Assembly: GCF_019285515.1 (NCBI RefSeq)
Contig: NZ_CP079095.1
Location: forward strand, 1,054,001 to 1,118,000
From: Methylococcus sp. Mc7
Lineage (GTDB): Bacteria; Pseudomonadota; Gammaproteobacteria; Methylococcales; Methylococcaceae
Direction: 5' to 3'
Length of the DNA stretch: 64,000 bases
Below the pieces are notes generated by a model. The model was not told the origin of the DNA. It worked only from the letters and a program-made list of their open reading frames with translations, and made no database searches. The translations under genes and the position numbers were made by a program. Within the stretch, counting starts at the first letter, position 1, and each line of letters starts with the position of its first letter. This document shows, in pieces, positions 18,708 through 27,124 of this stretch.

Positions 18708-20288
18708 TCAGGCCGGCGGCCGGAATTGATACAGCCAGGTTTCGGTCAGGGCGTCGCCGTTGCCCTGGATGTAGAGACGCAGCTCCACTGGAGCGGCTCC
18801 GTCGGGGATCAGGTCGAAAATCGCGCGCCAGCGCCGCGTATGGGGGATCGGCTCGATGAAAGCGCCCTGAATCGCCCCGCTGGAAGCCGTGACGACGGGC
18901 GATGCCGTGACGGTGTCGCCCCACAGCGGTTCCAGCGCCGCGCCGGCGAATTCCACTGCGAATTTGTAGACGCCCCGAGGTCTGGGCTTGCCGGGCTGGC
19001 CACCGCGGCCGATGCGGGTCGCGACGCAGCGGGCGACGGCGGCCGGATAAGGCTCGTCGGCCAGCCAGTGCAAGCGATACCGCAAACGGTAGGACGCACC
19101 GGCCTTGGGCGCCTCGGCCGGACGCCAGTAAACGCCGACGTTGTCGTGGATCTCGTCGTCCGTGGGCAGCTCGATCAGTTGCACCGCGCCCCCACCCCAG
19201 CCGTCCAGCGGCTCGACCCACAGACTGGGCCGGCGTTCGTAGTTCACGCCGTCGAGGTAGTTCTCGAACACCCGGTCGCGCTGGAGCAGGCCGAACCCCT
19301 TCGGATCGTGGTCGACGAAGCTCGACGTCACTGCGTACGGCTGGTTGATCAGCGGCCGCCAGATGCGCTCCCCGGCTCCGGTCCAGATGGCAAGGCCGTC
19401 CGAATCGTGGACCTCGGGCCGCCAGTCCTCCAGCTTCCGCTTCTCCGATTCGCTGAACCAGTACATCGAAGTCAACGGCGCGAGGCCGAGCCGCTTGACG
19501 CCCCGGCGCATGAACACTGCCGCCTCGATCTCCTGCACTACGCCCTCTTTCCGCCAGGTGAGGAAGCGGTAGGCGCCGGCGACGCTGGGGCCATCCAGCA
19601 GCGCGCAGATGACGACCGGATCGGTTTCGCCAGCGGCGCCCTCGACGTAGAACTCGGTGAAATCGGGGAATTCTTCCGGGGTCGGCTCGGCCGCGTCGAC
19701 GACGACCCCGCGCGCCGAAAGGCCGTACTGGTTCAGCGCACCGATGGCGCGGAAATAGGAGGCGCCCAGATAGGCGATCCAGTCCTGCGTGCGCCAATCG
19801 GAGCGGGTGCGGGCCTCCTGCAGGCGAAAGCCGGCGAATCCCGACTTTTCCGGCATTTGCCGGGCCGGGCTGTCACCCGGCATGTCGAAGTAGTCGGCGC
19901 TGTAGTAAATCTGGCGCGATTTTCCGTCCTCGACGGCGTGGATCTTGACCGGTTTCTGGAAAAACTGGCCGAGGTGGAAAAACGTGACCGGGTAAACCGA
20001 CGGCCCCTCGGCGAACAAGGCGTCCTCGGTCCGGAAGCGGATCCGGCCCCAGGCTTCGTAATCCAGTTTGCGAACGACCTCGGATACCGCCGGCGGCGGG
20101 GAGTAAGGGCGCGACGCAAGCGCCTCCGCCCGCTTCACCAGCATCTCGTAGCTGAAAGGAAGGGAAGCACCGAACTTCAGCCCTTTCGGCTCCGCCCGGC
20201 TCCGCGGCGCGCCGGCCAAGAGCGGAGCGCCCAGCCCGAGCATTGCGCCCAGGCGCATGAAATCGCGTCGATTCATCTTTCCGATCAT
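18708..20288 (-). CDS. opgD: Periplasmic glucan biosynthesis protein OpgD/MdoD
   Basis: 526 residues. The twin-arginine signal NRRDFMRLGAMLGLGAPLL at the N-terminus directs folded export, as for OpgD (OpgG uses Sec). The body is the MdoG domain: LKFGASLPFSYEMLVKRAEA near residue 38, EDALFAEGPSVYPVTFFHLG, GVVVDAAEPTPEEFPDFTEF and LAPLTSMYWFSESEK are all recognisable. It shapes the backbone of osmoregulated periplasmic glucans. OpgH, its usual partner, is not in this window. It sits 13 bases after the Ca2+/H+ antiporter gene on the same strand. Confidence 0.9.
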   Translation of the reverse strand: MIGKMNRRDFMRLGAMLGLGAPLLAGAPRSRAEPKGLKFGASLPFSYEMLVKRAEALASRPYSPPPAVSEVVRKLDYEAWGRIRFRTEDALFAEGPSVYPVTFFHLGQFFQKPVKIHAVEDGKSRQIYYSADYFDMPGDSPARQMPEKSGFAGFRLQEARTRSDWRTQDWIAYLGASYFRAIGALNQYGLSARGVVVDAAEPTPEEFPDFTEFYVEGAAGETDPVVICALLDGPSVAGAYRFLTWRKEGVVQEIEAAVFMRRGVKRLGLAPLTSMYWFSESEKRKLEDWRPEVHDSDGLAIWTGAGERIWRPLINQPYAVTSSFVDHDPKGFGLLQRDRVFENYLDGVNYERRPSLWVEPLDGWGGGAVQLIELPTDDEIHDNVGVYWRPAEAPKAGASYRLRYRLHWLADEPYPAAVARCVATRIGRGGQPGKPRPRGVYKFAVEFAGAALEPLWGDTVTASPVVTASSGAIQGAFIEPIPHTRRWRAIFDLIPDGAAPVELRLYIQGNGDALTETWLYQFRPPA

Positions 20289-20301
20289 GCGTAACTCGTC
20301 C

Positions 20302-21399
20302 CTAGGGAAGGAAATAGAAGGCGATGGCGAGGATGACGTAAACCGCCAGCAGGTTGACCCCTTCCATCCAGTTCGACTCGCCGTCCATCGCGATCAGAAC
20401 CACCGCGGCGACGGCGATCGCGACCGCAACCACCTCGAAAGTGGAAAATACCAAGTCCATCGGCTGGCCCATCACATAGCCGGCGAACACCAGGAGCGGG
20501 GCGACGAACAGGGCGATCTGGATGCTGGAGCCGATGGCGATGTTCATGGCCAGATCCATGTGGTTCCTGGCGGCCATCATGACCGCCGTGCTGTGCTCGG
20601 CCGCGTTGCCGACGATGGCGACGAGGATCACGCCGATGAAGACGTTGGTCATGCCCAGGTCATGCGCCGCATGCTCCACCGCGCCCACCAGCAGCTCGCT
20701 CATCCAGGCGACGAGTGCGGTGGCGCCCAGCAGAATCAGCAACGATTTGCGCCGGCTCCAGGTTCCCACGCCGAGCGCCTCGTCGGTTTCGACCGAGGAC
20801 TCGCCGACGTACAGATGACGGTGGGTGCGCAGGGTGAACACCAGACTGAGGACGTAGGTGACGAACAGCACCAGGGCGATTTCCAGGCTCAGTTCCTGTT
20901 CGTGAGGCTCCGGATGCCCTTGGACGACCATGTGGAAAATCGCGGGCACCACCAGCCCGATCGCGCTGAGCGCGGCCAGGGTGACGCCAAGGCCGGCGGC
21001 GGTACGGTTGAAGTACTGGGTTTCGTGCTTCAGCCCGCCGACCACCACGCTGGCGCCCAGCACCAGCAGGATGTTACCGATGATCGAGCCGGTGATCGAG
21101 GCCTTGACCACGTCGATCAGGCCTGCCCGCAGCGCGACGAAGCCGATGATCAGTTCCGCCGCATTGCCGAACGAAGCGTTGAGCAGTCCGCCGAGGCCCG
21201 CGCCGAGATGTTCGGCGAGATATTCGGTGGCCTTCCCCATCTGGCCCGCCAGCGGGACGATCGCAAGCGCGGACGCCGCGAAAATCCAGACCGGGTCCGC
21301 ATGGACCCACGCCAGCGCAATGCTGGCCGGCACGAAAACCAGCAGTAACGACATGAGATCGATTTCGAATTTCCCGACTCGCATACCTTCCAGCTTCAA
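20302..21399 (-). CDS. cax: Calcium/proton antiporter (CAX family)
   Basis: 365 residues with about 11 TM segments in two related halves. Each half carries the alpha-repeat with its key acidic residue: [16 protein letters not shown] near residue 78 and [17 protein letters not shown] near residue 262. A short acidic-polar loop separates the halves ([18 protein letters not shown]). This is the CAX/VCX1 layout, exporting Ca2+ (or other divalent cations) in exchange for protons across the inner membrane. It lies directly upstream of opgD and they may share a transcript. Confidence 0.88.
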   Translation of the reverse strand: MKLEGMRVGKFEIDLMSLLLVFVPASIALAWVHADPVWIFAASALAIVPLAGQMGKATEYLAEHLGAGLGGLLNASFGNAAELIIGFVALRAGLIDVVKASITGSIIGNILLVLGASVVVGGLKHETQYFNRTAAGLGVTLAALSAIGLVVPAIFHMVVQGHPEPHEQELSLEIALVLFVTYVLSLVFTLRTHRHLYVGESSVETDEALGVGTWSRRKSLLILLGATALVAWMSELLVGAVEHAAHDLGMTNVFIGVILVAIVGNAAEHSTAVMMAARNHMDLAMNIAIGSSIQIALFVAPLLVFAGYVMGQPMDLVFSTFEVVAVAIAVAAVVLIAMDGESNWMEGVNLLAVYVILAIAFYFLP

Positions 21400-21528
21400 C
21401 CCTCTTGAACAACCCGCTCGTCTCGGACCCGGCGCTCCATGCCAAATGATCCCACAAAACGGCGGGCTTGCCGCAAGACCACCTCTGGCGGTAAGGAGCG
21501 GGAGAGCTGCGGCCGCGGGCGGCGAAAG

Positions 21529-22104
21529 TCAACGGGAACGCTGGTAGGTCCCGATCAGCTCGGCCTGGCCGAGCACGTGCCCGGCCATGGCATGCTCGAG
21601 TTTCGCCTTGTCCGGCCGGTGCAGATCGGGCAAGACGGCATCCAAGGCGTAGAGCTTGTGGAAGTAGCGGTGGCGGCCGATCGGAGGGCAGGGGCCGCCA
21701 TAGCCCGTGCGCTTCCAGTCGTTCACGCCCTGCAGCGTGCCGGCGGGCAGCGACTGGACCGCTTCGGGCAAGCCCGGCGCATCCGGGGGCAGGTTGTACA
21801 GCACCCAGTGGACCCACGTCATTCTGGGCGCTTTGGGGTCCGGCGCATCGGGGTCGTCGACGATGAGCGCTAGACTTCGGGTGCCTGGCGGCAGTCCCGA
21901 CCAGCCGAGAGGTGGCGAAACGTCGCCGCCGTCACAGGTGTGCTTTCGCGGTATCTCGCCGTTCGGCGGGAAAGCCTCCGAAGTGATGATCAACGCCATG
22001 GCCGTTTCTCCCCCCGCCGCTTCGGCGGCCGCACTTCCGGTCCAGACCAGCGGAAGATGGATGAGCAGCGCGAGCATCCCGCCGCGGAAAACACAACGTT
22101 TCAT
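21529..22104 (-). CDS. YbhB/YbcL family PEBP-like protein, exported
   Basis: About 191 residues. A signal peptide (residues 1-28, MLALLIHLPLVWTGSAAAEA) is followed by a phosphatidylethanolamine-binding-protein-like fold: NGEIPRKHTCDGGDVSPPLGW, LALIVDDPDAPDPKAPRMTW, WVLYNLPPD, and the conserved GYGGPCPPIGRHRYFHKLYALD. E. coli YbhB/YbcL have the same motifs; YbcL is periplasmic. Ligand unknown. The start at 22104 has GGAGGAG 7 bases upstream, stronger than the upstream ATG at 22149. Confidence 0.85.
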   Translation of the reverse strand: MKRCVFRGGMLALLIHLPLVWTGSAAAEAAGGETAMALIITSEAFPPNGEIPRKHTCDGGDVSPPLGWSGLPPGTRSLALIVDDPDAPDPKAPRMTWVHWVLYNLPPDAPGLPEAVQSLPAGTLQGVNDWKRTGYGGPCPPIGRHRYFHKLYALDAVLPDLHRPDKAKLEHAMAGHVLGQAELIGTYQRSR

Positions 22105-22186
22105 CTTCGCTCCTCCGCTTGGAACGATTCCCAGAGCCGATCTTCCCACTACAAGGGCGGCGGATTCAAGGCGGTTTGCATCTCGG

Positions 22187-22921
22187 TTACTCCACCCGCG
22201 AGATGCCCGGCGCCCGTCCGCTCTGCTGCTGCGACCAGTAGCCCCAGTCCGCCCCGCGCCAGCGGGCGGGGATCAGGTCCCAATACAGCAGCGCGCAACG
22301 GAACACGGAATGGCCGGTTTTGCGCCAAAGCCCGCTGTCCAGACGGCGATGGTCGCGTGCAAAGACCGGCAGCGCCGGCTCGAACCGGGTCCGGTAGCCG
22401 GCCCGCTTGATCCGCCAGACCAGCTCCGAGTCTTCGTTGCACACCAGCTCCGGATCGAATCCGCCCACCGCGGCCAGCGCATCCTTACGGACCAGCATGT
22501 TGGACCCGGTGGCGGCGGGAATTCCCAGCCAGTGTGAACATTGCTGGCCGTAGCCGAACCAGCGGTAATAAGCCACGAAACGGTCGCGCGACAGCTTGGG
22601 CCCATAGACCACGGCCGCGTCGGCCAAGCCCCCCAGGGAGTCGAAATAACCGTCCGGAAACACGACGTCGGCATCGGTGAACAGCAGCCAGTCGGTTTGG
22701 GCCAGCTCCGCCCCCAGTTGCCGCGCCTGGGTGATCGTGCTCCTGCGCCGGAGCACCTGCGTCCGGGCGGGACGCAGCCGCTGGATGATGTCCGGCGTTT
22801 CGTCCTCGCTGGCGTCGACTACGATCAGATGCACCGCATCGGGCAACGACGCCAGGAACGCCCCGATATTGTCGGCCTCATTGCGGGTGGGAAGAACGAC
22901 GGTGATGGATTCCAGATTCAT
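22187..22921 (-). CDS. Glycosyltransferase, GT2 family
   Basis: 244 residues, GT-A fold. The N-terminus SITVVLPTRNEADNIGAFLA and the following LIVVDASEDET are the nucleotide-binding start of GT2. DWLLFTDADVVFPDGYFDSL holds the DxD, and ATGSNMLVRKDALAAVGGFD with NEDSELVWRIKRAGYRTRF gives the acceptor/ED region. No TM segment follows, so it is soluble or peripheral. It is next to the ybhB-like gene rather than the EPS locus. Substrate unknown. Confidence 0.87.
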   Translation of the reverse strand: MNLESITVVLPTRNEADNIGAFLASLPDAVHLIVVDASEDETPDIIQRLRPARTQVLRRRSTITQARQLGAELAQTDWLLFTDADVVFPDGYFDSLGGLADAAVVYGPKLSRDRFVAYYRWFGYGQQCSHWLGIPAATGSNMLVRKDALAAVGGFDPELVCNEDSELVWRIKRAGYRTRFEPALPVFARDHRRLDSGLWRKTGHSVFRCALLYWDLIPARWRGADWGYWSQQQSGRAPGISRVE

Positions 22922-23096
22922 GGCTCGCCCTCTTGGTATAGTTAATTTCCAAAATCACGATAAAGACCCGAACCCCATTGGATAACATGCCGATGTTACG
23001 AAACGGCTGACTTCGGCGGCGGGCTTTGTCTGCCCAATCCCCTGGCCTATAATTCGCCCTCAGCTTAACGTAAAACAACGCGAAGCGTCTCTTTGT

Positions 23097-23135
23097 CCCC
23101 CTCTCCCGCAAGCGGGAGAGGGCTGGGGTGAGGGG
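23097..23135. repeat. Dispersed REP-like palindrome, copy 1
   Basis: A perfect 11-bp stem (23099-23109 with 23112-23122, two-base loop) is followed by CTGGGGTGAGGGG. The same unit recurs at 26154-26190. It lies between the GT2 gene and metK, within the 307-base region that has no gene. Palindromes of this CCCTCTCCC...GGGAGAGGG type are widespread REP-like elements in gammaproteobacterial genomes. Confidence 0.75.
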
Positions 23136-23138
23136 AGC

Positions 23139-23190
23139 GATCATGGCGACCAGCCGCTTTCATCATCCAGGGCGGCTGCTCGCCATGATC
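23139..23190 (+). other. Long inverted repeat in the metK leader
   Basis: The 18-base arm at 23139-23156 and the arm at 23173-23190 are reverse complements with a single mismatch, and enclose a 16-base loop. It ends 38 bases before the metK start. There is no T-run after it, so it is not a simple terminator. It may stabilise the leader, regulate metK, or be a remnant of a small mobile element. Confidence 0.6.
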
Positions 23191-23228
23191 GTTAAACCAT
23201 GCCGTTCAACCGTAGGAAGCATCATAAA

Positions 23229-24398
23229 GTGAGCAAATCTTTCATCTTCACTTCGGAGTCCGTCTCCGAAGGTCACCCGGACAAGATCGCAGACCAGGTT
23301 TCCGACGCGGTTCTGGATGCGATCCTGGCGCAGGATCCCAAGGCACGCGTGGCCGTGGAAACCCTGGTCAAGACCGGCATGGTCGTACTCGCCGGCGAAG
23401 TCACCACCTCCGCCTGGGTGGACACCGAGGAACTGGTGCGCAAGGTCGTGCACGACATCGGCTACGACAACCCCGAAATCGGCTTCGACTGGCAGAGCTG
23501 CGCCGTGCTGACGGCGATCGGCAAGCAGTCGCCCGACATCGCCATGGGTGTGGACGAATTCGACAGCCACGAGCAGGGTGCAGGCGACCAGGGCCTGATG
23601 TTCGGCTACGCCACCAACGAGACCGACGTGCTGATGCCGGCCCCGATCACCTACGCCCACCGGCTGGTGCAGCGTCAGGCCGAGGTCCGCAAGCACAAGG
23701 TGCTGCCCTGGCTGCGGCCGGATGCCAAAAGCCAAGTCACCTTCCGCTACGAGGACGGCAAGCCGGTGGCGGTCGATGCCGTGGTGCTGTCGACCCAGCA
23801 TGCGCCGGACGTGGAACAAAAGGACATCCGCGAGGCGGTCATGGAAGAGATCATCTACCATGTCCTGCCGAGGGAGTGGCTGCACAAGGACACCAAGTAT
23901 TTCATCAACCCGACCGGCAGCTTCGTCATCGGCGGCCCGGTCGGCGACTGCGGCCTGACCGGGCGCAAGATCATCGTCGACACGTACGGCGGCATGGCGC
24001 GCCACGGCGGCGGCGCCTTCAGCGGCAAGGACCCGTCCAAGGTCGACCGTTCGGCCGCCTACATGGGCCGCTACGTCGCCAAGAACGTCGTGGCCGCCGG
24101 CCTGGCCGACCGCTGTGAGATCCAGGTGTCTTACGCCATCGGCGTGGCCGAACCGACCTCGATCAGCATCGAGACCTTCGGCACCGGCAAGATTGCCGAG
24201 GAAACCCTGGTCAAGCTGGTGCGCGAACACTTCGACCTGCGTCCGAAGGGCCTGATCACCATGCTGGACCTGCTGCGGCCGATCTACCGTCCGACCGCTG
24301 CCTACGGGCACTTCGGACGCACCGAAGGCAGCTTCACCTGGGAGCGGACGGACAAGGCCGAACTGCTGCGTGAAGCGGCGGGCCTGCCGATCGCCTGA
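23229..24398 (+). CDS. metK: S-adenosylmethionine synthetase
   Basis: 389 residues from a GTG start. It makes SAM from methionine and ATP in the cytoplasm. Characteristic motifs are present: [17 protein letters not shown] at the N-terminus, [16 protein letters not shown] (the ATP-binding loop), and [19 protein letters not shown] (the phosphate-binding loop). The GTG at 23229 has AGGAAG about 10 bases upstream and gives the usual start [11 protein letters not shown]; an ATG at 23199 adds 10 odd residues without a ribosome site. It leads the methyl-cycle cluster metK-ahcY-metF. Confidence 0.95.
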   Translation: MSKSFIFTSESVSEGHPDKIADQVSDAVLDAILAQDPKARVAVETLVKTGMVVLAGEVTTSAWVDTEELVRKVVHDIGYDNPEIGFDWQSCAVLTAIGKQSPDIAMGVDEFDSHEQGAGDQGLMFGYATNETDVLMPAPITYAHRLVQRQAEVRKHKVLPWLRPDAKSQVTFRYEDGKPVAVDAVVLSTQHAPDVEQKDIREAVMEEIIYHVLPREWLHKDTKYFINPTGSFVIGGPVGDCGLTGRKIIVDTYGGMARHGGGAFSGKDPSKVDRSAAYMGRYVAKNVVAAGLADRCEIQVSYAIGVAEPTSISIETFGTGKIAEETLVKLVREHFDLRPKGLITMLDLLRPIYRPTAAYGHFGRTEGSFTWERTDKAELLREAAGLPIA

Positions 24399-24417
24399 TT
24401 CAGACACCCAGGTTTAA

Positions 24418-24436
24418 GCCGCCGGTTTTCGGCGGC
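24418..24436 (+). terminator. Hairpin after metK
   Basis: GCCGCC at 24418-24423 pairs with GGCGGC at 24431-24436 around a 7-base loop, 20 bases after the metK stop. There is no T-tract, so it is a weak terminator or an mRNA 3'-end hairpin at best. It separates metK from the ahcY riboswitch. Confidence 0.4.
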
Positions 24437-24446
24437 ATTGTCCGCG

Positions 24447-24519
24447 CCGAGGAGCGCTGCGACGGCCCATCGAAGGGCCGCCAGGCTCGGCGGGGGCAAT
24501 CGGTTTTCCAACGGCGCTC
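24447..24519 (+). promoter_or_regulatory. SAH riboswitch (ahcY motif)
   Basis: The conserved SAH aptamer is readable. P1 forms from CCGAG (24447-24451) with CTCGG (24486-24490). The core GGAGCGCTGCGACGG and CCAGGCTCGG match the motif consensus. An internal hairpin pairs CGGCCC (24463-24468) with GGGCCG (24475-24480). The pseudoknot pairs GAGCGC (24452-24457) with GCGCTC (24514-24519). The class binds S-adenosylhomocysteine and turns on ahcY when it accumulates, which fits its place 78 bases upstream of the ahcY start. A promoter between metK and here is expected. Confidence 0.9.
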
Positions 24520-24525
24520 TGTTTA

Positions 24526-24579
24526 TCTCCACCGGCCGCGGCGGCCGACGGGTAATCAGAGCCTCAGCTCCGGTGGAGA
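24526..24579 (+). promoter_or_regulatory. Putative expression-platform helix of the SAH riboswitch
   Basis: TCTCCACCGG (24526-24535) and CCGGTGGAGA (24570-24579) are perfect 10-base complements enclosing a GC-rich 34-base loop. The helix starts 6 bases after the aptamer and ends 5 bases before the GAAGAGGA ribosome site (24585-24592). Its position suggests that it is the element by which ligand binding alters ahcY translation or termination. The mechanism is inferred. Confidence 0.5.
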
Positions 24580-24597
24580 ACTGACGAAGAGGAATCC

Positions 24598-26013
24598 ATG
24601 AACGCTGTAGCAAACGCCGCATTCGACGACTACAAGGTCGCCGATCTCTCCCTGGCCGGCTGGGGCCGCAAGGAAATCGCCATCGCCGAGACCGAAATGC
24701 CGGGACTCATGGCGATCCGCGAGGAATACCGGACCGCCCAGCCGCTCAAGGGCGCCCGCATCGCCGGCTCCCTCCACATGACCATCCAGACCGCGGTGCT
24801 GATCGAAACCCTGGCCGCCCTGGGCGCCGAGGTCCGCTGGGCCTCGTGCAACATCTTCTCCACCCAGGATCATGCCGCCGCGGCCATCGCCGCCGAAGGC
24901 ATCCCTGTGTTCGCCTACAAGGGCGAATCCCTGGAAGAATATTGGGAATACACTCACCGCATCCTGGAATGGCCGGGCGATGCCGGTCCCAACATGATCC
25001 TGGACGACGGCGGCGACGCCACGCTGCTGGTGACCCTCGGCGCCCGCGCCGAGAAGGACGCCTCCCTCATCGCCAACCCGACCTGTGAAGAAGAGGAGGT
25101 GCTGTTCGCCGCCATCAAAAAGTCGCTGGCGGCAAGGCCGGGCTGGTATTCGAAGATCCAGGCCGGCATCCAGGGCGTCACCGAGGAGACCACCACCGGC
25201 GTGCACCGCCTGTACCAGATGCAGGCGGAAGGGCGGCTGCCGTTCCCGGCGATCAACGTCAACGACTCGGTGACCAAGTCCAAGTTCGACAACCTGTACG
25301 GCTGCCGTGAATCGCTGGTGGACGGCATCAAGCGCGCCACCGACGTGATGATCGCCGGCAAGATCGCCGTGGTGCTGGGCTACGGCGACGTGGGCAAGGG
25401 CTGCGCCCAGTCCCTGCGCGGCCTCGGCGCCACCGTGTGGATCACCGAGATCGATCCGATCTGCGCCCTGCAGGCGGCGATGGAGGGCTACCGGGTCGTG
25501 ACCATGGACGAGGCCTGCGACAAGGCCGACATCTTCGTCACCGCCACCGGCAACGTGGGCGTCATTACCCACGACCACATGGTGAAGATGAAGGACCAGG
25601 CCATCGTCTGCAACATCGGCCACTTCGACTCGGAAATCGAGGTCGCCGCCCTGAAGCGGTATACCTGGGAGAACATCAAGCCGCAGGTCGATCACATCAT
25701 CTTCCCCTCAGGCCGCCGCATCATCCTGCTGGCCGAGGGTCGGCTGGTGAACCTGGGCTGCGCCACGGGACACCCCTCCTTCGTGATGTCCAACTCCTTC
25801 ACCAACCAGACCCTGGCGCAGATCGAGCTGTTCTGCCACGGCGGGAAGTACGAGAACGAGGTGTACGTGTTGCCCAAGCACCTGGACGAGAAGGTGGCGC
25901 GGCTGCACCTGAAAAAGATCGGGGCGGCGCTGACGGTACTGAGTGCGGAACAGGCGGCGTACATCGGCGTGCCGGTGGAAGGGCCATACAAGCCGGGCCA
26001 CTATCGCTACTGA
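24598..26013 (+). CDS. ahcY: Adenosylhomocysteinase (SAH hydrolase)
   Basis: 471 residues. It hydrolyses S-adenosylhomocysteine to adenosine and homocysteine, removing the inhibitor of methyltransferases. Visible motifs are [20 protein letters not shown] near the N-terminus, [31 protein letters not shown], the NAD-binding [20 protein letters not shown], and the C-terminal KPGHYRY with the cofactor-contacting Lys-Tyr. Length fits the proteobacterial form, which has a ~40-residue insert. It is preceded by an SAH riboswitch, and GAAGAGGA lies 5 bases before the ATG. Confidence 0.96.
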   Translation: MNAVANAAFDDYKVADLSLAGWGRKEIAIAETEMPGLMAIREEYRTAQPLKGARIAGSLHMTIQTAVLIETLAALGAEVRWASCNIFSTQDHAAAAIAAEGIPVFAYKGESLEEYWEYTHRILEWPGDAGPNMILDDGGDATLLVTLGARAEKDASLIANPTCEEEEVLFAAIKKSLAARPGWYSKIQAGIQGVTEETTTGVHRLYQMQAEGRLPFPAINVNDSVTKSKFDNLYGCRESLVDGIKRATDVMIAGKIAVVLGYGDVGKGCAQSLRGLGATVWITEIDPICALQAAMEGYRVVTMDEACDKADIFVTATGNVGVITHDHMVKMKDQAIVCNIGHFDSEIEVAALKRYTWENIKPQVDHIIFPSGRRIILLAEGRLVNLGCATGHPSFVMSNSFTNQTLAQIELFCHGGKYENEVYVLPKHLDEKVARLHLKKIGAALTVLSAEQAAYIGVPVEGPYKPGHYRY

Positions 26014-26038
26014 TAGCTCAAAAGGCTGTTTCGTACGC

Positions 26039-26067
26039 ATCGAAACCCGGAATTCCCGGGTTTCGAT
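26039..26067 (+). terminator. Perfect 12-bp stem-loop between ahcY and metF
   Basis: Positions 26039-26050 and 26056-26067 are exact reverse complements with a 5-base loop, 25 bases after the ahcY stop. There is no T-run. It may be a Rho-independent-like pause or an mRNA-stabilising hairpin that sets the ahcY:metF ratio. Confidence 0.45.
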
Positions 26068-26153
26068 CGGAAATTCCGAGCACCTCGATCCGAAATCCTG
26101 CCCCCTGCACGATTTCGTTTTCCTCCACATGAAAGCCGCAGCAACCTTGCTCA

Positions 26154-26190
26154 CCCTCTCCGCTTGGGAGAGGGCCGGGGTGAGGGGGAG
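26154..26190. repeat. Dispersed REP-like palindrome, copy 2, abutting metF
   Basis: An 8-base stem (26154-26161 with 26167-26174) is followed by CCGGGGTGAGGGGGAG, the same unit as at 23097-23135. Its G-rich 3' edge ends 4 bases before the metF ATG and doubles as the Shine-Dalgarno sequence. Confidence 0.7.
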
Positions 26191-26194
26191 TGCA

Positions 26195-27052
26195 ATGAAG
26201 ACTCAACAGAAATATCCGCGGGAATTCAGCTTCGAGTTCTTTCCGCCGAAAACCGAAGAGGCGGCGGTGAACCTGCGCCGCACATTGAACAAGCTCGCGC
26301 CGCTCAAGCCGCGCTTCTGCTCGGTGACCTTCGGCGCCGGCGGCTCGACGCGCGAGAAGACCTTCGAAACGGCGCTGGAGATTCAGCAGACCACAGGCAT
26401 CGAGTGCGCTCCACACCTGTCCTGCATCGCCTCCACCCGCCAGAGCATCCGTGAGATCCTCGAAGCCTACCGTTCGCATGGCATCCGCCACATCGTGGCG
26501 CTGCGGGGAGACATGCCCTCCGGCATGCTGTCAGCGGGCGAATTCCGCTATGCCAACGAACTGGTGGAATTCATCCGTGCCGAAACGGGGAACCATTTCC
26601 ACATCGAGGTGGCCTGCTACCCGGAAGTCCATCCCCAGGCGGCCAGCGCCGAGAGCGACCTGAAGAATTTCAAGCGCAAGGTGGATGCCGGCGCCGACAG
26701 CGCCATCACCCAGTATTTCTACAATCCCGAAGCCTATTTCCGGTTCGTCGATGACTGCGAACGGCTCGGTGTCGACATCCCGGTCGTGCCGGGCATCATG
26801 CCGATCACCAATTATTCGCAACTGGCGCGGTTTTCCGACATGTGCGGCGCCGACATCCCGCGCTGGATCCGCAAACGGCTGGAGGCCTTCGGCGACGACC
26901 GCAGGGCGATCCGGGCCTTCGGTCTGGAGGTGGTGACGGAGCTGTGCCGGCGGCTGCTGGAGCAAGGGGCTCCCGGCTTGCATTTCTACACGCTGAACCG
27001 GGCGGAAGCCTGCCTCGATGTCTGGAAAGCGCTGGAGCTGGGATCGGCCTGA
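26195..27052 (+). CDS. metF: 5,10-methylenetetrahydrofolate reductase
   Basis: 285 residues, a FAD-dependent TIM barrel that makes 5-methyl-THF for methionine synthesis. Motifs: FSFEFFPPKTEEA at the start, SVTFGAGGSTREKTFETAL, HLSCIASTRQSIREIL, IVALRGDMP with the catalytic-region Asp, DAGADSAITQYFYNPEAYFRFV and VPGIMPITNYSQLARFS. The start is fixed at MKTQQKYPREFSFEFFPPK; the longer open frame is ahcY shadow and repeat DNA. The ribosome site GAGGGGGAG comes from the REP-like repeat. It completes metK-ahcY-metF. Confidence 0.95.
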   Translation: MKTQQKYPREFSFEFFPPKTEEAAVNLRRTLNKLAPLKPRFCSVTFGAGGSTREKTFETALEIQQTTGIECAPHLSCIASTRQSIREILEAYRSHGIRHIVALRGDMPSGMLSAGEFRYANELVEFIRAETGNHFHIEVACYPEVHPQAASAESDLKNFKRKVDAGADSAITQYFYNPEAYFRFVDDCERLGVDIPVVPGIMPITNYSQLARFSDMCGADIPRWIRKRLEAFGDDRRAIRAFGLEVVTELCRRLLEQGAPGLHFYTLNRAEACLDVWKALELGSA

Positions 27053-27059
27053 GGGGAGG

Positions 27060-27119
27060 GGCGGATACGGCCGGCCGGCGCTCCCGGATCAAGTCCGGGA
27101 CAGGCTCCGTCCGCCTTTT
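27060..27119. terminator. Terminator-like structure between convergent metF and rpoH
   Basis: GGCGGATACGG (27060-27070) pairs with CCGTCCGCC (27107-27115) with a two-base bulge, and an inner CCCGGA/TCCGGG hairpin sits between them. TTTT follows on the plus strand. It lies in the 72-base gap between the metF stop and the rpoH stop and probably ends the metF transcript. Confidence 0.45.
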
Positions 27120-27124
27120 GAAAA

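Noticed and set aside
22940-23228. SAM riboswitch upstream of metK
   Set aside because: I looked for SAM-I, SAM-II and SAM/SAH cores and found none; only a REP-like palindrome and one long hairpin are present.
23163-24407. Minus-strand ORF of 414 codons opposite metK
   Set aside because: The metK protein is certain; the opposite frame is the usual open antisense frame of a GC-rich gene.
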